Positions 1 to 9,620 of a stretch of DNA of 64,000 nt are shown piece by piece. The stretch lies in NCBI RefSeq assembly GCF_001606025.1, contig NZ_CP014945.1, positions 2,728,001-2,792,000 on the forward strand, read 5' to 3'. The notes below the pieces were generated by a model. The model made no database searches. It worked only from the letters and a program-made list of their open reading frames with translations, and was not told where the DNA came from. This DNA comes from Psychrobacter alimentarius (GTDB lineage: Bacteria; Pseudomonadota; Gammaproteobacteria; Pseudomonadales; Moraxellaceae). Each line of letters starts with the position of its first letter. Position 1 is the first letter of the stretch. A program made the position numbers and the translations under genes.

Positions 1-393
1 ATGGATATACGCCGAATCGGTGCAGTTAAAAATGGTGATGAAATCATTGGTAACCAAACGCGCGTTAAAGTCATCAAAAACAAAATGGCACCACCATTTC
101 GCCAAGCTGAGTTCGAAATTACCTATGGCGAAGGTACCAACCACTTAGCCGAAGTTATTGACTTAGGTGTTGAGATTGGTGCAGTTGGTAAAGCTGGCTC
201 ATGGTACAGCTATGGCGATGAAAAAATCGGCCAAGGTAAAGCCAACTCTGTGCTGTTTTTGAAAGAAAACCCTGCCATTGCCAAAGAAATCGAAGATAAA
301 ATCCGTGACGAAAAGCTTGGCACCAAAAAAGACAGTAAGGCCGCTGATGCTGTTGAAACCAATGAAGAATTGGCTTCTGAGCCTGTACAATAG
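1..393 (+). CDS. recA: Recombinase RecA, C-terminal part (5' end outside window)
   Basis: RecA forms ATP-dependent filaments on single-stranded DNA for strand exchange and LexA cleavage. Only the last 130 residues are inside the window and the frame is open at base 1, so the first ATG is an internal Met. The stretch [18 protein letters not shown] followed by [18 protein letters not shown] is the conserved end of the core, then the C-terminal domain ([19 protein letters not shown]) and the usual Glu-rich acidic tail. recX follows 40 bp downstream on the same strand, the standard recA-recX arrangement. Confidence 0.97.
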   Translation: MDIRRIGAVKNGDEIIGNQTRVKVIKNKMAPPFRQAEFEITYGEGTNHLAEVIDLGVEIGAVGKAGSWYSYGDEKIGQGKANSVLFLKENPAIAKEIEDKIRDEKLGTKKDSKAADAVETNEELASEPVQ

Positions 394-433
394 ACTTTTG
401 ATAACTCCTTACTATCAACAGTCATGACGTATT

Positions 434-1528
434 ATGAAAATTAAAACACTGGCCGAAATACTCGCTGAGTCGGATACCGATTCAGCGAGTTCTGTCGATG
501 CCACACGCAAAAGACCTTCTAAGCGCTTTGATGAAGATACACATAAAAAAGTAAGTGCTGTTGGTAGGCGGCCTACTCATACAGATAAGAGAAACAAAGA
601 CAATTCCTTGACTAGCAAGTCTACAGTCGAGATAGAATCTGTTGATGCCCTTTCTCATCATGTCAAAAAAACATCCAATTCTAAGAAACGTAAAAAACGC
701 TTTCATCCAGCTGCCAAATTCATCGCGGAGCCTAGCGATATACCTGCTTATAAGCCACCTGAAGCACAAAGTATCAAAGAGATGCTCGCAGAGGTCAAGC
801 ACAACGTCCATGATACTGACAATGAAACCGCCTCCCTTCTCGATACTAGTGAAGAGTCGCATATAGCAGACGACTCATACGCTACTGCGTCAAAAACAAC
901 TTGTGACGATGAAACAAGCCATCAAACCGACAATTTACCAGCTGCCCTCAAGGCTTATTTGCGTACGCCGGAACAACGTCAGGCAGACATCGATGCTATT
1001 AAAGCGGAAAGTCGCTTACGTTGGCTTGCATTTTATTATTTGTCGCGCCGTGAATACGGCAAAGCTGAACTCAAGCAAAAGCTGATTGATAAGGAGCAAA
1101 ACCCAGAAAAAATCGATGCGCTCCTCAATGAGTTTGAAGAAAAAGGCTACCAAAGTGATTATCGCACTACGCTAATGCTGATACGCGAGAACATTCGCAA
1201 AGGCCGAGGGCGTGGGCGTATCAAACAAGAGTTTTATCGCAAAAAAATCACTATGCCAGGCAACATTGATGAGCTGATCGATATGGCAAATAGCGAATCT
1301 GAGGAATTCAGTGAATTTGTCGATGATAGTGCAGATAGCTTGGTTGACGGTATTGATTGGCTCAAATTGGCGGTCATAGCACGTACTAAGAAGTACGGTA
1401 ATGACATACCCACTGAGCAAAAAGACAAAGCACGCCAGCTACGGTTTTTACAATACAGAGGATTCAATACTGATGTCTGTTTTGAGGCGCTCAATTATAC
1501 ATTAGACACATTAGATGAACGGTTTTAG
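434..1528 (+). CDS. recX: Regulatory protein RecX with long N-terminal extension
   Basis: RecX binds RecA filaments and limits their growth and ATPase activity. The RecX fold occupies roughly residues 190-364, starting at the conserved LRWLAFYYLSRREYGKAEL and continuing through helical repeats with the basic stretch RKGRGRGRIKQEF. The protein is 364 residues, about twice the usual RecX length of around 150-170. The first 170 or so residues are low-complexity, rich in Ser, Thr, Asp and Lys, and resemble no domain I recognise. Position directly after recA supports the assignment. Confidence 0.9.
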   Translation: MKIKTLAEILAESDTDSASSVDATRKRPSKRFDEDTHKKVSAVGRRPTHTDKRNKDNSLTSKSTVEIESVDALSHHVKKTSNSKKRKKRFHPAAKFIAEPSDIPAYKPPEAQSIKEMLAEVKHNVHDTDNETASLLDTSEESHIADDSYATASKTTCDDETSHQTDNLPAALKAYLRTPEQRQADIDAIKAESRLRWLAFYYLSRREYGKAELKQKLIDKEQNPEKIDALLNEFEEKGYQSDYRTTLMLIRENIRKGRGRGRIKQEFYRKKITMPGNIDELIDMANSESEEFSEFVDDSADSLVDGIDWLKLAVIARTKKYGNDIPTEQKDKARQLRFLQYRGFNTDVCFEALNYTLDTLDERF

Positions 1529-1544
1529 CCAATAACTTTCAAAG

Positions 1545-3002
1545 TTAGTAATAGCCGAGTACTTTCCACCAAATGAGACCAGCACCTATCCAAATAACTA
1601 AGTTAACCACGCTCATAATTGCCCCAATACCCCACCATTCTTTTAATGTCACATAACCAGAGTTAAAAATAACAGGTGCGGTACCAGTTGCATAATGAGT
1701 AAGTGTCATCATAATATTACCCGCTGCGGCTAATATTAGAGCATATAACATCGGCGGCGCCCCTAATGTCAGTCCTACTGCATAGAATGCGGCAAATAGC
1801 GCTGTAATGTGGGCCGTGGTACTAGCAAAAAAGTAATGAATATATAAGTAAACTAAGGTCAAAATAGTCACTGCCCCTACCCAACCTACTCCAGTGGTAC
1901 CAATTAGAGACTCAATATTGCCTGAAAACCAGCTTATCAAGCCAAGCTTATTAAGATAAGCCGCCATCATAATAAGTGCGCCAAACCAAACGATGGTATC
2001 CCATGCAGATTTTTCTTTTAGAATATCATCCCAAGTCAGGACACCAGTCAGGATTAATGCTACTAATCCAATAAAAGCAGTAGTAGTGGCATCGACGCTA
2101 TATTGCTCACCCAAAATAAGCGCAGGTATATTCGCCCACAATAGCAGCATCAAACCAAATACCCCGAGCATGATTTTCTCTTGAGTACTTATTTGGCCCA
2201 TTTCGGCTAAATTATCCTTTGCAAAGTCTTTCGCATCAGGCGTCACTTTGACATCGGGCGGATAGATAATATAGATAACCAGTGGCATCACCACCAAACA
2301 GAGCATCCCAGGCACAAACATCGCGAGCGCCCATGTTGTCCAAGATAGCTGAATATCACCACCTGTTGCTTTATTGACTAGTTCTACAACTAATGGGTTA
2401 GGGGCAGTAGCGGTAATAAACATACCAGAAGTAATAGGATTGGCGTGATAATTAACCATAGCCAAGTAGCGACCAATCTTGTTTTGCGTGCCGTCCTCGG
2501 GAGTTGAATGAAAGCTCTGTGCGATGGATTTCATAATGGGATGAATAATACCGCCGCCTCGTGCTGTATTAGAGGGTGTAATGGGCGCTACTATCAGTTC
2601 AGCGGCTGTTAAAGAGTAAGCCACTCCGATGGTTTTTTTACCAAAAATAGAAATAAAATAATAAGCAATACGCCGACCCAAGCCAGTTTTTATCAAGCCA
2701 CGCGATATCATGATGGCAATACCAATTAGCCAAATTAAAGGACTTGAATAGCTTGATAATGCATCGCTAATAGCTTGTTTTGGACTATCACTCGTTACGC
2801 CTGTCAGTGCTACTAGGGTCACAGCAATAATAGCAATTGCGCCAATGGGTAATGCTTTGCCTATAATGGCCACAATGGTAGCAATAAATAGTGCCAGCAT
2901 ATGCCATGCTTCTGGTGTAACACCAGTCGGAACTGGAATGACAAACCAAATGATCAGACCAACTAAGATAGCAATAGCGGCTTGGATGGGCTTGAATGGC
3001 AT
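1545..3002 (-). CDS. DASS-family (SLC13-type) anion/dicarboxylate transporter
   Basis: Inner-membrane carrier of the divalent anion:sodium symporter/CitT-like superfamily. It has 485 residues and about a dozen hydrophobic segments. The first substrate-clamp motif appears as TPSNTARGGGI near residue 145, with a matching second half (ATGTAPVIFNSGYV) near residue 440, as expected for the inverted-repeat fold. The substrate (dicarboxylate, citrate, tartrate or sulfate) cannot be fixed from sequence. It is convergent with recX, whose stop is 16 bp away. The ATG start is followed at once by a hydrophobic helix. Confidence 0.85.
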   Translation of the reverse strand: MPFKPIQAAIAILVGLIIWFVIPVPTGVTPEAWHMLALFIATIVAIIGKALPIGAIAIIAVTLVALTGVTSDSPKQAISDALSSYSSPLIWLIGIAIMISRGLIKTGLGRRIAYYFISIFGKKTIGVAYSLTAAELIVAPITPSNTARGGGIIHPIMKSIAQSFHSTPEDGTQNKIGRYLAMVNYHANPITSGMFITATAPNPLVVELVNKATGGDIQLSWTTWALAMFVPGMLCLVVMPLVIYIIYPPDVKVTPDAKDFAKDNLAEMGQISTQEKIMLGVFGLMLLLWANIPALILGEQYSVDATTTAFIGLVALILTGVLTWDDILKEKSAWDTIVWFGALIMMAAYLNKLGLISWFSGNIESLIGTTGVGWVGAVTILTLVYLYIHYFFASTTAHITALFAAFYAVGLTLGAPPMLYALILAAAGNIMMTLTHYATGTAPVIFNSGYVTLKEWWGIGAIMSVVNLVIWIGAGLIWWKVLGYY

Positions 3003-3310
3003 TATTAAGTATCCTTATAAGATCATTGGATTATCAGATCAGCGCACCTTTACCATTAATAGCATGGTCTCAAGATAACTGCGACCACAAATCAAGAAAT
3101 GAGTACTCTCCTTAACCATATTATAAGATTTATCTAGTTCTTGTGTTATTGTTTACCTATTTTAATATATTTATTTAGAATAATATAAATATATAGTGAT
3201 ATTTTTTCTAGATAAGCTACAAGCAGATAAGCAATAAAAAAGAGCACATCATCAGATGTACTCTTCTCATTGCATTTTTGACTGATATTGATAGATTGAA
3301 AAATAGGAAA
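3003..3310. other. Intergenic region between transporter and YidB-like gene
   Basis: AT-rich spacer of 308 bp. It contains the terminator of the YidB-like gene at 3235-3264 and should hold the promoter of the DASS transporter. I see no convincing coding sequence. Confidence 0.6.
3235..3264 (-). terminator. Rho-independent terminator after the YidB-like gene
   Basis: Inverted repeat AGAGCACATC / GATGTACTCT with a 4-nt loop and one mismatch. On the minus strand it is followed by a run of Ts. It lies 46 bp past the stop at 3311. Confidence 0.8.
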
Positions 3311-4024
3311 CTATTTTAAAGTACCTAATCGATTAGACAGTTGGCTCATAATCTGATCAATTTCATCATTCGCTTCCGTTTCGTTATCCAAGTTGCCATT
3401 AGGCGTTAACTGATTCATCACCTCGGGAAGCAACTCAGCAAGACCTTGGCGCACTTCTGTCTCATTGGCACCAGTATTAGCAGCAACTTGTTGAATCTCA
3501 CCTTCATCGAAAAATCGACTGACCTCATTTGGATCAAGATTGTCATTGTCTTCTTGATTACTCATCCAAGATCGCGCTTGATTATCGTATCCCATACCAG
3601 TAATTTTTGATAAGGCACCGCTCACACCGCCATTATTTTTAATCCAAGTGAGTACCATCGGCATCAGCATAGCAATAAGCATCCCTTTGCCGCCAAAGCC
3701 GCCTCTATTGCGTTGACCACCAAGTACACTGCCTAAGATATCTCCCAGACCACCTGCACCTGAGCTTACGCCACCACGCTGATTACTACCAGTAATACTA
3801 CCTATAATATCGTCCAAACCAAAACCATTATCAGGTTGACGGTCGTATTGTCGAGGATTGTACCCACCTGCTTGACTGCCACCTCCTAATACACTACCCA
3901 ATATATCACCAAGACCTCCAGTACGACGTGCGTTGGTATGTTGGTTGACTGGGTTACGCTGTGCGTCTTCTGGGTTCATCGCGCTGCGAGCAACTTGGCT
4001 CACTAAATTCCCTAATAAACTCAT
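3311..4024 (-). CDS. YidB-like protein (DUF937 family)
   Basis: Protein of unknown function, 237 residues, related to E. coli YidB. The glycine-rich N-terminal half carries three copies of a short motif: GGLGDILGSVLGG twice and GLDDIIGSITGS once. Then comes a hydrophobic stretch (GMLIAMLMPMVLTWIKNN) and a C-terminal part with DLDPNEVSRFF-like and EVRQGLAELLPEVMNQLTPNG sequence typical of DUF937. The start is an ATG 5 nt after a strong GGAGGAG ribosome binding site. It is flanked by its own terminator and looks monocistronic. Confidence 0.75.
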   Translation of the reverse strand: MSLLGNLVSQVARSAMNPEDAQRNPVNQHTNARRTGGLGDILGSVLGGGSQAGGYNPRQYDRQPDNGFGLDDIIGSITGSNQRGGVSSGAGGLGDILGSVLGGQRNRGGFGGKGMLIAMLMPMVLTWIKNNGGVSGALSKITGMGYDNQARSWMSNQEDNDNLDPNEVSRFFDEGEIQQVAANTGANETEVRQGLAELLPEVMNQLTPNGNLDNETEANDEIDQIMSQLSNRLGTLK

Positions 4025-4268
4025 TTTCTACTCCTCCGTTTATTCTAGTATTTGTTACAGACAAACCATGAATGTGCTTTACAACATTCATCTCTAGTCA
4101 ATAACTAGCTCTTCAGCGACTAAGAACGCTGGTTTATCTGCTGTATTCTTCTCATGCAATATAACAAATCTCTGTTAACTTCAAGATAGGTATTTTGTTA
4201 TGACATGTAGGGCTTCGTAAGCTCACGCAAGAAGGAGTGAAGTTGTAAAGAGACAGAAGAGTTGAGCG

Positions 4269-4724
4269 TTAGATTTTATTAGTACTTATATCGGCTAAAA
4301 CACCCAGCTCACGCCATTGATTGGCGCTTACTTGATCGCGAAAGATAGTAATTGATAGCGGGCGTCTATAAGGCTCTACGATAATAAGCTCCAGAATCAC
4401 GGCCCATCGATAACCATGGACAGTAACCAATTGTGCTTGCCACAGCTCATCACCACGACTTGTCCTGATGAGCAATTGCCAGTGTTTATCAATACGTTGG
4501 CTAAGCGGTGGTTGGCTAACATGCAGTGGTATAGGCCGTGATAGTGCCAGATAAAGTGCCACGGCTGTAGTGACTATTAGTAGACATACATACTGCCATA
4601 AGACTAAAGGAGCAAGCCATGCTAGCAGCCCCATTATACTGCCTAACCCACCATATAGCAGAAAGCGCAACGGGCTAGTCGGCTGAATGGCTGTATCAAT
4701 GCGTAAGAAAGGTGTTGAAGTCAT
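4269..4724 (-). CDS. YgfX-like small membrane protein, partner of SdhE
   Basis: 151 residues with two adjacent hydrophobic segments (about residues 20-62) followed by a soluble domain. This is the layout of E. coli YgfX (CptA), encoded directly downstream of sdhE (ygfY). Sequence similarity is weak by eye, so the call rests on topology, size and its position after the sdhE homologue. Known roles of YgfX include interaction with SdhE and proposed toxin activity on FtsZ/MreB; neither is shown here. The spacer to sdhE contains an 80-bp array of 8-bp repeats. No strong ribosome binding site precedes the ATG. Confidence 0.6.
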   Translation of the reverse strand: MTSTPFLRIDTAIQPTSPLRFLLYGGLGSIMGLLAWLAPLVLWQYVCLLIVTTAVALYLALSRPIPLHVSQPPLSQRIDKHWQLLIRTSRGDELWQAQLVTVHGYRWAVILELIIVEPYRRPLSITIFRDQVSANQWRELGVLADISTNKI

Positions 4725-4774
4725 GATTAAGGGCTAATAAAAAGTGAAGCCAATGAGCTAGGTAGCACTTACCA

Positions 4775-4854
4775 CTGGCAATCTGGCAATCTGGCAATCT
4801 GGCAATCTGGCAATCTGGCAATCTGGCAATCTGGCAATCTGGCAATCTGGCAAT
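4775..4854. repeat. Perfect tandem array, 10 copies of CTGGCAAT
   Basis: Ten uninterrupted identical 8-bp units (CTGGCAAT, or ATTGCCAG on the minus strand) lie between the ygfX-like gene and sdhE. The array ends 38 bp from the sdhE stop and starts 51 bp upstream of the ygfX-like ATG, so it sits in the inferred transcript between the two genes. The perfect copies imply recent slippage. Copy number should vary between strains. Confidence 0.98.
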
Positions 4855-4892
4855 AGTACATCACGATTTACTTATACATAAAAGACGTATAA

Positions 4893-5174
4893 CTATGTTA
4901 AGTCTTTGGTATGACGCCAGGTTTTAATTTTATTTACCAATGCCCACATGGCATCATCGTCTGGACGATTTTGGTTGGTAAAATAATCCAATAAATCAGG
5001 ATCTTCATGCGTTAGCATTTGTGCAAATATTTCTTGCTCAGCTGGCTCTGCTGTTAGGTATAGTTCTTTCACATAAGGATCAATATAAAAATCCAATTCT
5101 TTTAAGCCACGACGTGCCTGATAAATAATACGGCGTTGTTCGTTGGTTGGTTCTGGTTGAGATGGTATGGTCAT
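4893..5174 (-). CDS. sdhE: FAD assembly factor SdhE (CptB/YgfY family)
   Basis: Small soluble protein that helps attach FAD covalently to succinate dehydrogenase and fumarate reductase flavoprotein subunits. The family hallmark RGxxE is present as R22-G-L-K-E26 within RRGLKELD, followed by helical sequence with conserved acidic residues (LLTHEDPDLLDYF-like). The length of 93 residues matches the family. I chose the ATG at 5174, preceded by GAGAG, rather than a TTG one codon upstream. The ygfX-like gene follows in the same direction, as in E. coli. Confidence 0.9.
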   Translation of the reverse strand: MTIPSQPEPTNEQRRIIYQARRGLKELDFYIDPYVKELYLTAEPAEQEIFAQMLTHEDPDLLDYFTNQNRPDDDAMWALVNKIKTWRHTKDLT

Positions 5175-5338
5175 CAAAGCACTCTCGTTTGTTTAGGTTA
5201 TGATTGGTATTAATTATAATAAGATGTTGGATATCTACAGAATATTAAAACTCAGGGCTGGTTAGGAACTTTGACCATCACGTAGGCAAAGTAAACACTT
5301 ACGATATCGACTAATAGTATTCAGCATCAAAAGTAAGG

Positions 5339-6238
5339 TCAGCTTTCATGATACTCGGACAACTGATGCCACAACGCGACTGCTTGCTGCATCATAGACA
5401 CGTTGTGAGTACGAATGATACAGGCACCTTGTTGTATCGCAAAAATTCCTGCTGCCGTTCCAATAGCATCGCGCTCTACCGCTTGTGTTGTTATCACTGA
5501 ACCAGCACCACTTTTGGTCAATACTTCCGCTAAAAAGCGCTTACGTGAAATACCAAACATCATAGGCAACCCTAATGACTTTAATTCATCGAGGTGTTTT
5601 AACAGTGCACAATGATGCTCGTAATCCTTAGCAAAGCCAAAGCCTGGATCGATAATGATATTTTCGCGTTTCACACCAAGACTAGTTACTTTTTCAATGC
5701 GTGCCGCCAGCTCTACCGTTACTTCTTGAACCACATCTGTATATTGCGCAAGATCATTCATGGTTGTTGGCTCACCGCGCATGTGCATGAGCATCACAGG
5801 TATGTCTAGCTTAGCAGCTAATGCTACAGCGCCTTCACGCTTGAGTGCTCTCACATCATTCCAAATGTCTGCACCAGCATCGAACGCTGCCTGCATTACT
5901 GCTGGGTTACTGGTATCGACAGATAACCAAACCTCGTCGCCACAATGTTGTCTGATGGCTTGAACCACGGGCACAACACGTTGTATTTCATCATTAGTAG
6001 CCACGATACTAGCATTGGGACGAGTAGATTCACCGCCAATATCAATGATAGTCGCGCCGTCTGCTATCATCTGCTGACAATGAGCCACTGCTCTATCAAT
6101 AGCAGTGAATTGTCCGCCATCTGAAAATGAGTCTGGCGTGACATTAAGTATGCCCATAACATGGGGCTGGGACAAATCTAACGTTTTATTGCGATCAGAT
6201 ATTTCATACTTTGGTAGCGACTCGAATAATGACATCAT
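5339..6238 (-). CDS. folP: Dihydropteroate synthase
   Basis: Condenses 6-hydroxymethyl-dihydropterin diphosphate with p-aminobenzoate in folate synthesis; the sulfonamide target. Signature sequences are present in order: GILNVTPDSFSDGG near residue 30, IDIGGESTRPNAS, the DIWNDVRAL-type strand, IIDPGFGFAKDYEHH and GISRKRFLAEV. 299 residues fits the family. Start is the first of two adjacent ATGs (6238/6235); a TTG just before is less likely. It lies downstream of ftsH in the same direction, as in many gammaproteobacteria, but a terminator separates them. Confidence 0.95.
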   Translation of the reverse strand: MMSLFESLPKYEISDRNKTLDLSQPHVMGILNVTPDSFSDGGQFTAIDRAVAHCQQMIADGATIIDIGGESTRPNASIVATNDEIQRVVPVVQAIRQHCGDEVWLSVDTSNPAVMQAAFDAGADIWNDVRALKREGAVALAAKLDIPVMLMHMRGEPTTMNDLAQYTDVVQEVTVELAARIEKVTSLGVKRENIIIDPGFGFAKDYEHHCALLKHLDELKSLGLPMMFGISRKRFLAEVLTKSGAGSVITTQAVERDAIGTAAGIFAIQQGACIIRTHNVSMMQQAVALWHQLSEYHES

Positions 6239-6333
6239 CAATCCATTATAAATATATTTCAGTAAGTAATTTCTATGCTAATGATACCAGTAAATCTTAC
6301 TCTGTCCTAAATCCTTCATAAAATGATGCCAAT

Positions 6334-6364
6334 AAAAAAGCCCTTTACTAAAAAGGGCTTTTTT
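6334..6364. terminator. Rho-independent terminator between ftsH and folP
   Basis: Stem AAAAAAGCCCTTT / AAAGGGCTTTTTT with a short loop. It can work in both orientations; the relevant one is ftsH on the minus strand, 24 bp past the stop. folP therefore probably has its own promoter. Confidence 0.85.
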
Positions 6365-6387
6365 AAGAGTCATTCATCAATTACAAG

Positions 6388-8280
6388 CTACATCGCTGGC
6401 AATGGTGGTGGCGTTGAACCAGACGTTTTAACATCGTTTTTTGACAAGTTCACTTCGTTGTGTTGATACACTCTTGGTGGACGAGGCTCCTCACCTGCCA
6501 AGATATCTTGAAGCTGATCGCGATCAATGGTTTCCCATTTCATTAAGGCATCAACCATCGCATGCATTTTTTCTTGATTACCTTCAATCAATTCACGCGC
6601 GATATCGTACTGCTCTTCTAGCATACGGCGTACTTCATCATCTACCTTTTGCTGAGTAGCCTCTGAAATCGTACGGCTACCACCAAAGTAACCTTGCGAG
6701 CTGTCATCGTCTTCATAAACCATGATACCAAGCGCGTCTGACATACCATACTTAGTGACCATTGCACGCGCCATCTTGGTTGCTCGTTCAAAATCATTAG
6801 AAGCACCAGTAGACATCTGATGAATAAAGACCTCTTCTGCAATACGGCCACCAAATAAAATAGCAATATCGCTCAGCATTTTTGACTTATACATACTGGT
6901 TTGATCGTGCTCTGGTAGCTGCCATGTGACACCAAGAGCAAAACCGCGCGGCATGATAGTGACTTTATGCACAGGATCAGTCCCTGGTAATAACTCTGCA
7001 ACCAATGCATGACCTGCTTCATGATATGCAGTCGCTCGGCGTTCTTCTTCGCGAATCACCATAGATTTGCGTTCAGGACCCATATAGAGCTTGTCTTTTG
7101 CATCTTCAAAATCATTCATGTCAACGCTGGTCTTATTACGACGTGCTGCAAACAGTGCCGCTTCGTTCACAAGGTTAGCAAGCTGTGCGCCACTAAATCC
7201 TGGTGTTCCACGGGCAAGAGAGCTTGCATCTACACTAATCGTATTTGGCAATTTTCTCAAATGTACTTTTAGAATTTGCTCACGACCTTTGATATCAGGC
7301 AGCCCCACTTGCACTTGACGATCGAAACGACCTGGGCGTAATAGCGCTTTATCAAGTACGTCTGCACGGTTGGTCGCAGCAATGATGATAACGCCTTCGT
7401 TACCTTCAAAACCGTCCATCTCAACCAATAACTGGTTTAGAGTTTGCTCACGCTCATCGTTACCACCGCCTGTTCCAGAACCACGATGACGACCAACCGC
7501 ATCAATCTCATCGATGAAGATAATACAAGGTGCACTTTTCTTCGCCTGTTCAAACATATCACGTACACGTGAAGCACCCACACCAACAAACATTTCTACG
7601 AAATCAGAACCTGAAATCGAAAAGAACGGTACTTTGGCTTCACCAGCAATGGCTCTGGCCAATAGCGTTTTACCAGTACCTGGTGGGCCTACCATCAAAA
7701 TACCACGCGGAATAGTCGCGCCAAGCTTGGTAAATTTGTCAGGATCGCGTAAGAAGTCTACTACTTCAACCACTTCTTCTTTGGCTTCTTCACAACCAGC
7801 AACGTCTCCAAAATTGACCTTAATTTGATCTTCAGTCAACATTTTGGCTTTTGACTTACCAAAGCTCATAGGGCCACCGCCTTTACCGCCAGCGCCGCCT
7901 TGCATGTTACGCATGAAGAATAAGAACAAACCAATAATCAAAAGAATTGGGAAACTTGCTATCAGTAACTGCATTAACACGCTTTGACGCTTCGGTGCCG
8001 TTCCTTGAACCTCGACTTGATTTTCACGTAGAATTGGCATCAACTGGTCATCAGTCACAGCTGGTCTAATGGTTTCAAAAGAGGAACCATTTTTCTTCTC
8101 GCCGGTGATCTGCTCGCCATCGATTTCCACACTGGCTACTTGTTTTTCTGACACAGCGGTCACAAACTCAGAGTAGTTAAGGCTATCTGGCTCAGATGAT
8201 TGATCAAAACCACTGAACACCAGCACCAAAACGCCGATTACCACCAGCCACAATAAGGTATTTTTTACCATGTCGCTCAC
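6388..8280 (-). CDS. ftsH: ATP-dependent zinc metalloprotease FtsH
   Basis: Membrane-anchored AAA+ protease that degrades misfolded membrane proteins and regulators such as LpxC, whose gene is also in this window. TM segments lie at about 8-25 and 103-123 around a periplasmic domain. Walker A GPPGTGKT is at 198-205, Walker B IIFIDE at 253-258, then the SRH region. The zinc motif HEAGH is at 420-424 with the third ligand in SNDFERAT. The 630-residue frame starts at a GTG (8280) preceded by a GGGA-type site; an ATG three codons later (8271) is an alternative start. Confidence 0.97.
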   Translation of the reverse strand: MSDMVKNTLLWLVVIGVLVLVFSGFDQSSEPDSLNYSEFVTAVSEKQVASVEIDGEQITGEKKNGSSFETIRPAVTDDQLMPILRENQVEVQGTAPKRQSVLMQLLIASFPILLIIGLFLFFMRNMQGGAGGKGGGPMSFGKSKAKMLTEDQIKVNFGDVAGCEEAKEEVVEVVDFLRDPDKFTKLGATIPRGILMVGPPGTGKTLLARAIAGEAKVPFFSISGSDFVEMFVGVGASRVRDMFEQAKKSAPCIIFIDEIDAVGRHRGSGTGGGNDEREQTLNQLLVEMDGFEGNEGVIIIAATNRADVLDKALLRPGRFDRQVQVGLPDIKGREQILKVHLRKLPNTISVDASSLARGTPGFSGAQLANLVNEAALFAARRNKTSVDMNDFEDAKDKLYMGPERKSMVIREEERRATAYHEAGHALVAELLPGTDPVHKVTIMPRGFALGVTWQLPEHDQTSMYKSKMLSDIAILFGGRIAEEVFIHQMSTGASNDFERATKMARAMVTKYGMSDALGIMVYEDDDSSQGYFGGSRTISEATQQKVDDEVRRMLEEQYDIARELIEGNQEKMHAMVDALMKWETIDRDQLQDILAGEEPRPPRVYQHNEVNLSKNDVKTSGSTPPPLPAM

Positions 8281-8610
8281 TAGTTATTCCCATCCCTTAC
8301 TTATTGGTGTGTTTACTAAACACGTGACGTCTATAAACGTATTACTTATCTTTAATAAAAATATCAGAACTCATGTTATATAAATCTATCACAGATAAAC
8401 GTATTAAGCGCTTATTATCAGACGACTTTGCTTAAAACATATGTTTGAAACAAAGTTAATATACCATGATATGTGGTGCTAGCCTGAATAATTCAAGCAA
8501 GTTTTTCTTTTATTCAGTTAACGATTGTAGCGGTTTTAAACATTGATAATGTATATGTTGTGGCAACTCATTTTTTGGCTTGTTTTGACGACAACCTATT
8601 GAATTTAAAC
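8281..8610. other. Intergenic region upstream of ftsH
   Basis: 330-bp AT-rich spacer between the rlmE stop and the ftsH start, both on the minus strand. It should contain the ftsH promoter. The palindrome TAAGCGCTTA lies near 8405. I cannot identify a heat-shock promoter with confidence and see no gene. Confidence 0.5.
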
Positions 8611-9243
8611 CTATTTGATAGCGATCCAAAACATCTCTTTTGAACGAGGGCGAGAAGCACCAGGTTTGATACTACGAATTTTACTAAAATCATTCTGCAT
8701 TTGCTTGCGTAATTCTTGCATCCCTTCACCTTGAAACACTTTCATAATAAGCGCGCCACCTTGTGGTAAGGTTGCCAAAGCAAATTCCACAGCCAACTCA
8801 CATAAGTACATCATTCTTGGCTGATCGATAGCACTATTGCCTGCTGTGTTAGGTGCCATATCTGACAATACCACATCAACTTGCCTATCACCAACCTCAG
8901 CCATAATCGTGTCAAACACGTCAGCCTCACGAAAGTCTCCTTGGATAAACGTTACATCAGCCAGCGCATCCATAGGTAAAATATCAGAGGCAATCAAAAC
9001 ACCTTTTTCACCCACCAGCTGGCTGGCTACTTGTGACCAACTACCAGGTGCACTCCCCAAATCTACCACTGTCATGCCCTTTTTAATCAAATTGGTTTTT
9101 TCATTAATTTCTAACAACTTGTAGGCTGCACGAGCACGGTAACCATCTTTTTGAGCCTTTTGCACATAATGATCGTCAATATGCTCCTTCATCCAAGCAC
9201 TACTACTTTTTGACAGTTTTTTATTTTCAATACGCGTGGCCAA
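8611..9243 (-). CDS. rlmE: 23S rRNA 2'-O-methyltransferase RlmE (FtsJ/RrmJ)
   Basis: Methylates the 2'-O of U2552 in 23S rRNA using SAM. The SAM-binding motif VVDLGSAPGSWSQ is at about residue 60. The catalytic K-D-K-E tetrad is visible as AAYKLLE, LSDMAPN, LIMKVFQG and PRSKEMFW. 210 residues matches the family. The start is a TTG: TTG-GCC-ACG-CGT gives the family-typical N-terminus MATRI and follows the strong site AGAGGAG, whereas the first in-frame ATG would remove a conserved region. The rlmE-ftsH order is conserved in gammaproteobacteria. Confidence 0.95.
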   Translation of the reverse strand: MATRIENKKLSKSSSAWMKEHIDDHYVQKAQKDGYRARAAYKLLEINEKTNLIKKGMTVVDLGSAPGSWSQVASQLVGEKGVLIASDILPMDALADVTFIQGDFREADVFDTIMAEVGDRQVDVVLSDMAPNTAGNSAIDQPRMMYLCELAVEFALATLPQGGALIMKVFQGEGMQELRKQMQNDFSKIRSIKPGASRPRSKEMFWIAIK

Positions 9244-9620
9244 AACACCTGCTCCTCTTGCTTTACCAAAACTACTCTTTGTTAATTAACCACTCTATCG
9301 TGGTCCAGTAGTACATTGGTCAAAAACGACTTTTGACAGTAAATATATGGGATATCAGCTCAACTATTTTAGATATGCCATTCATTGAGCGATTGATTTG
9401 TCTGATGACTTTAAATTGGTCAAATTCTATTAGGGAAAACACTGCTTTATAAGAGCATAGCGTTTATAATGTGACCAAATATTCAGTTTAACATTTTCAT
9501 CACGTAAAATCGTGCAAAATCCTGCTGATATCATGCAAGATGCCCTCAGATTATCTATAATAGTCACTAATTGCGCTCAATAGCATCATCTTTTATTTTT
9601 TACCAACCTTTGGAAATTCT
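9244..9620. promoter_or_regulatory. Divergent promoter region of rlmE and yhbY
   Basis: 377 bp between two divergent genes, so it must hold promoters in both directions. A consensus -10 hexamer TATAAT is at 9556-9561, 60 bp before the yhbY ATG, but its -35 partner (around 9533) is weak. No coding sequence seen. Confidence 0.45.

Noticed and set aside
482..862. 126-codon minus-strand frame opposite recX
   Set aside because: It lies opposite the low-complexity N-terminal part of recX and has no recognisable features; recX reads through as one intact frame.
4775..4854. Tandem array considered as a CRISPR
   Set aside because: Units are 8 bp, contiguous and identical with no spacers, and no cas genes are near.
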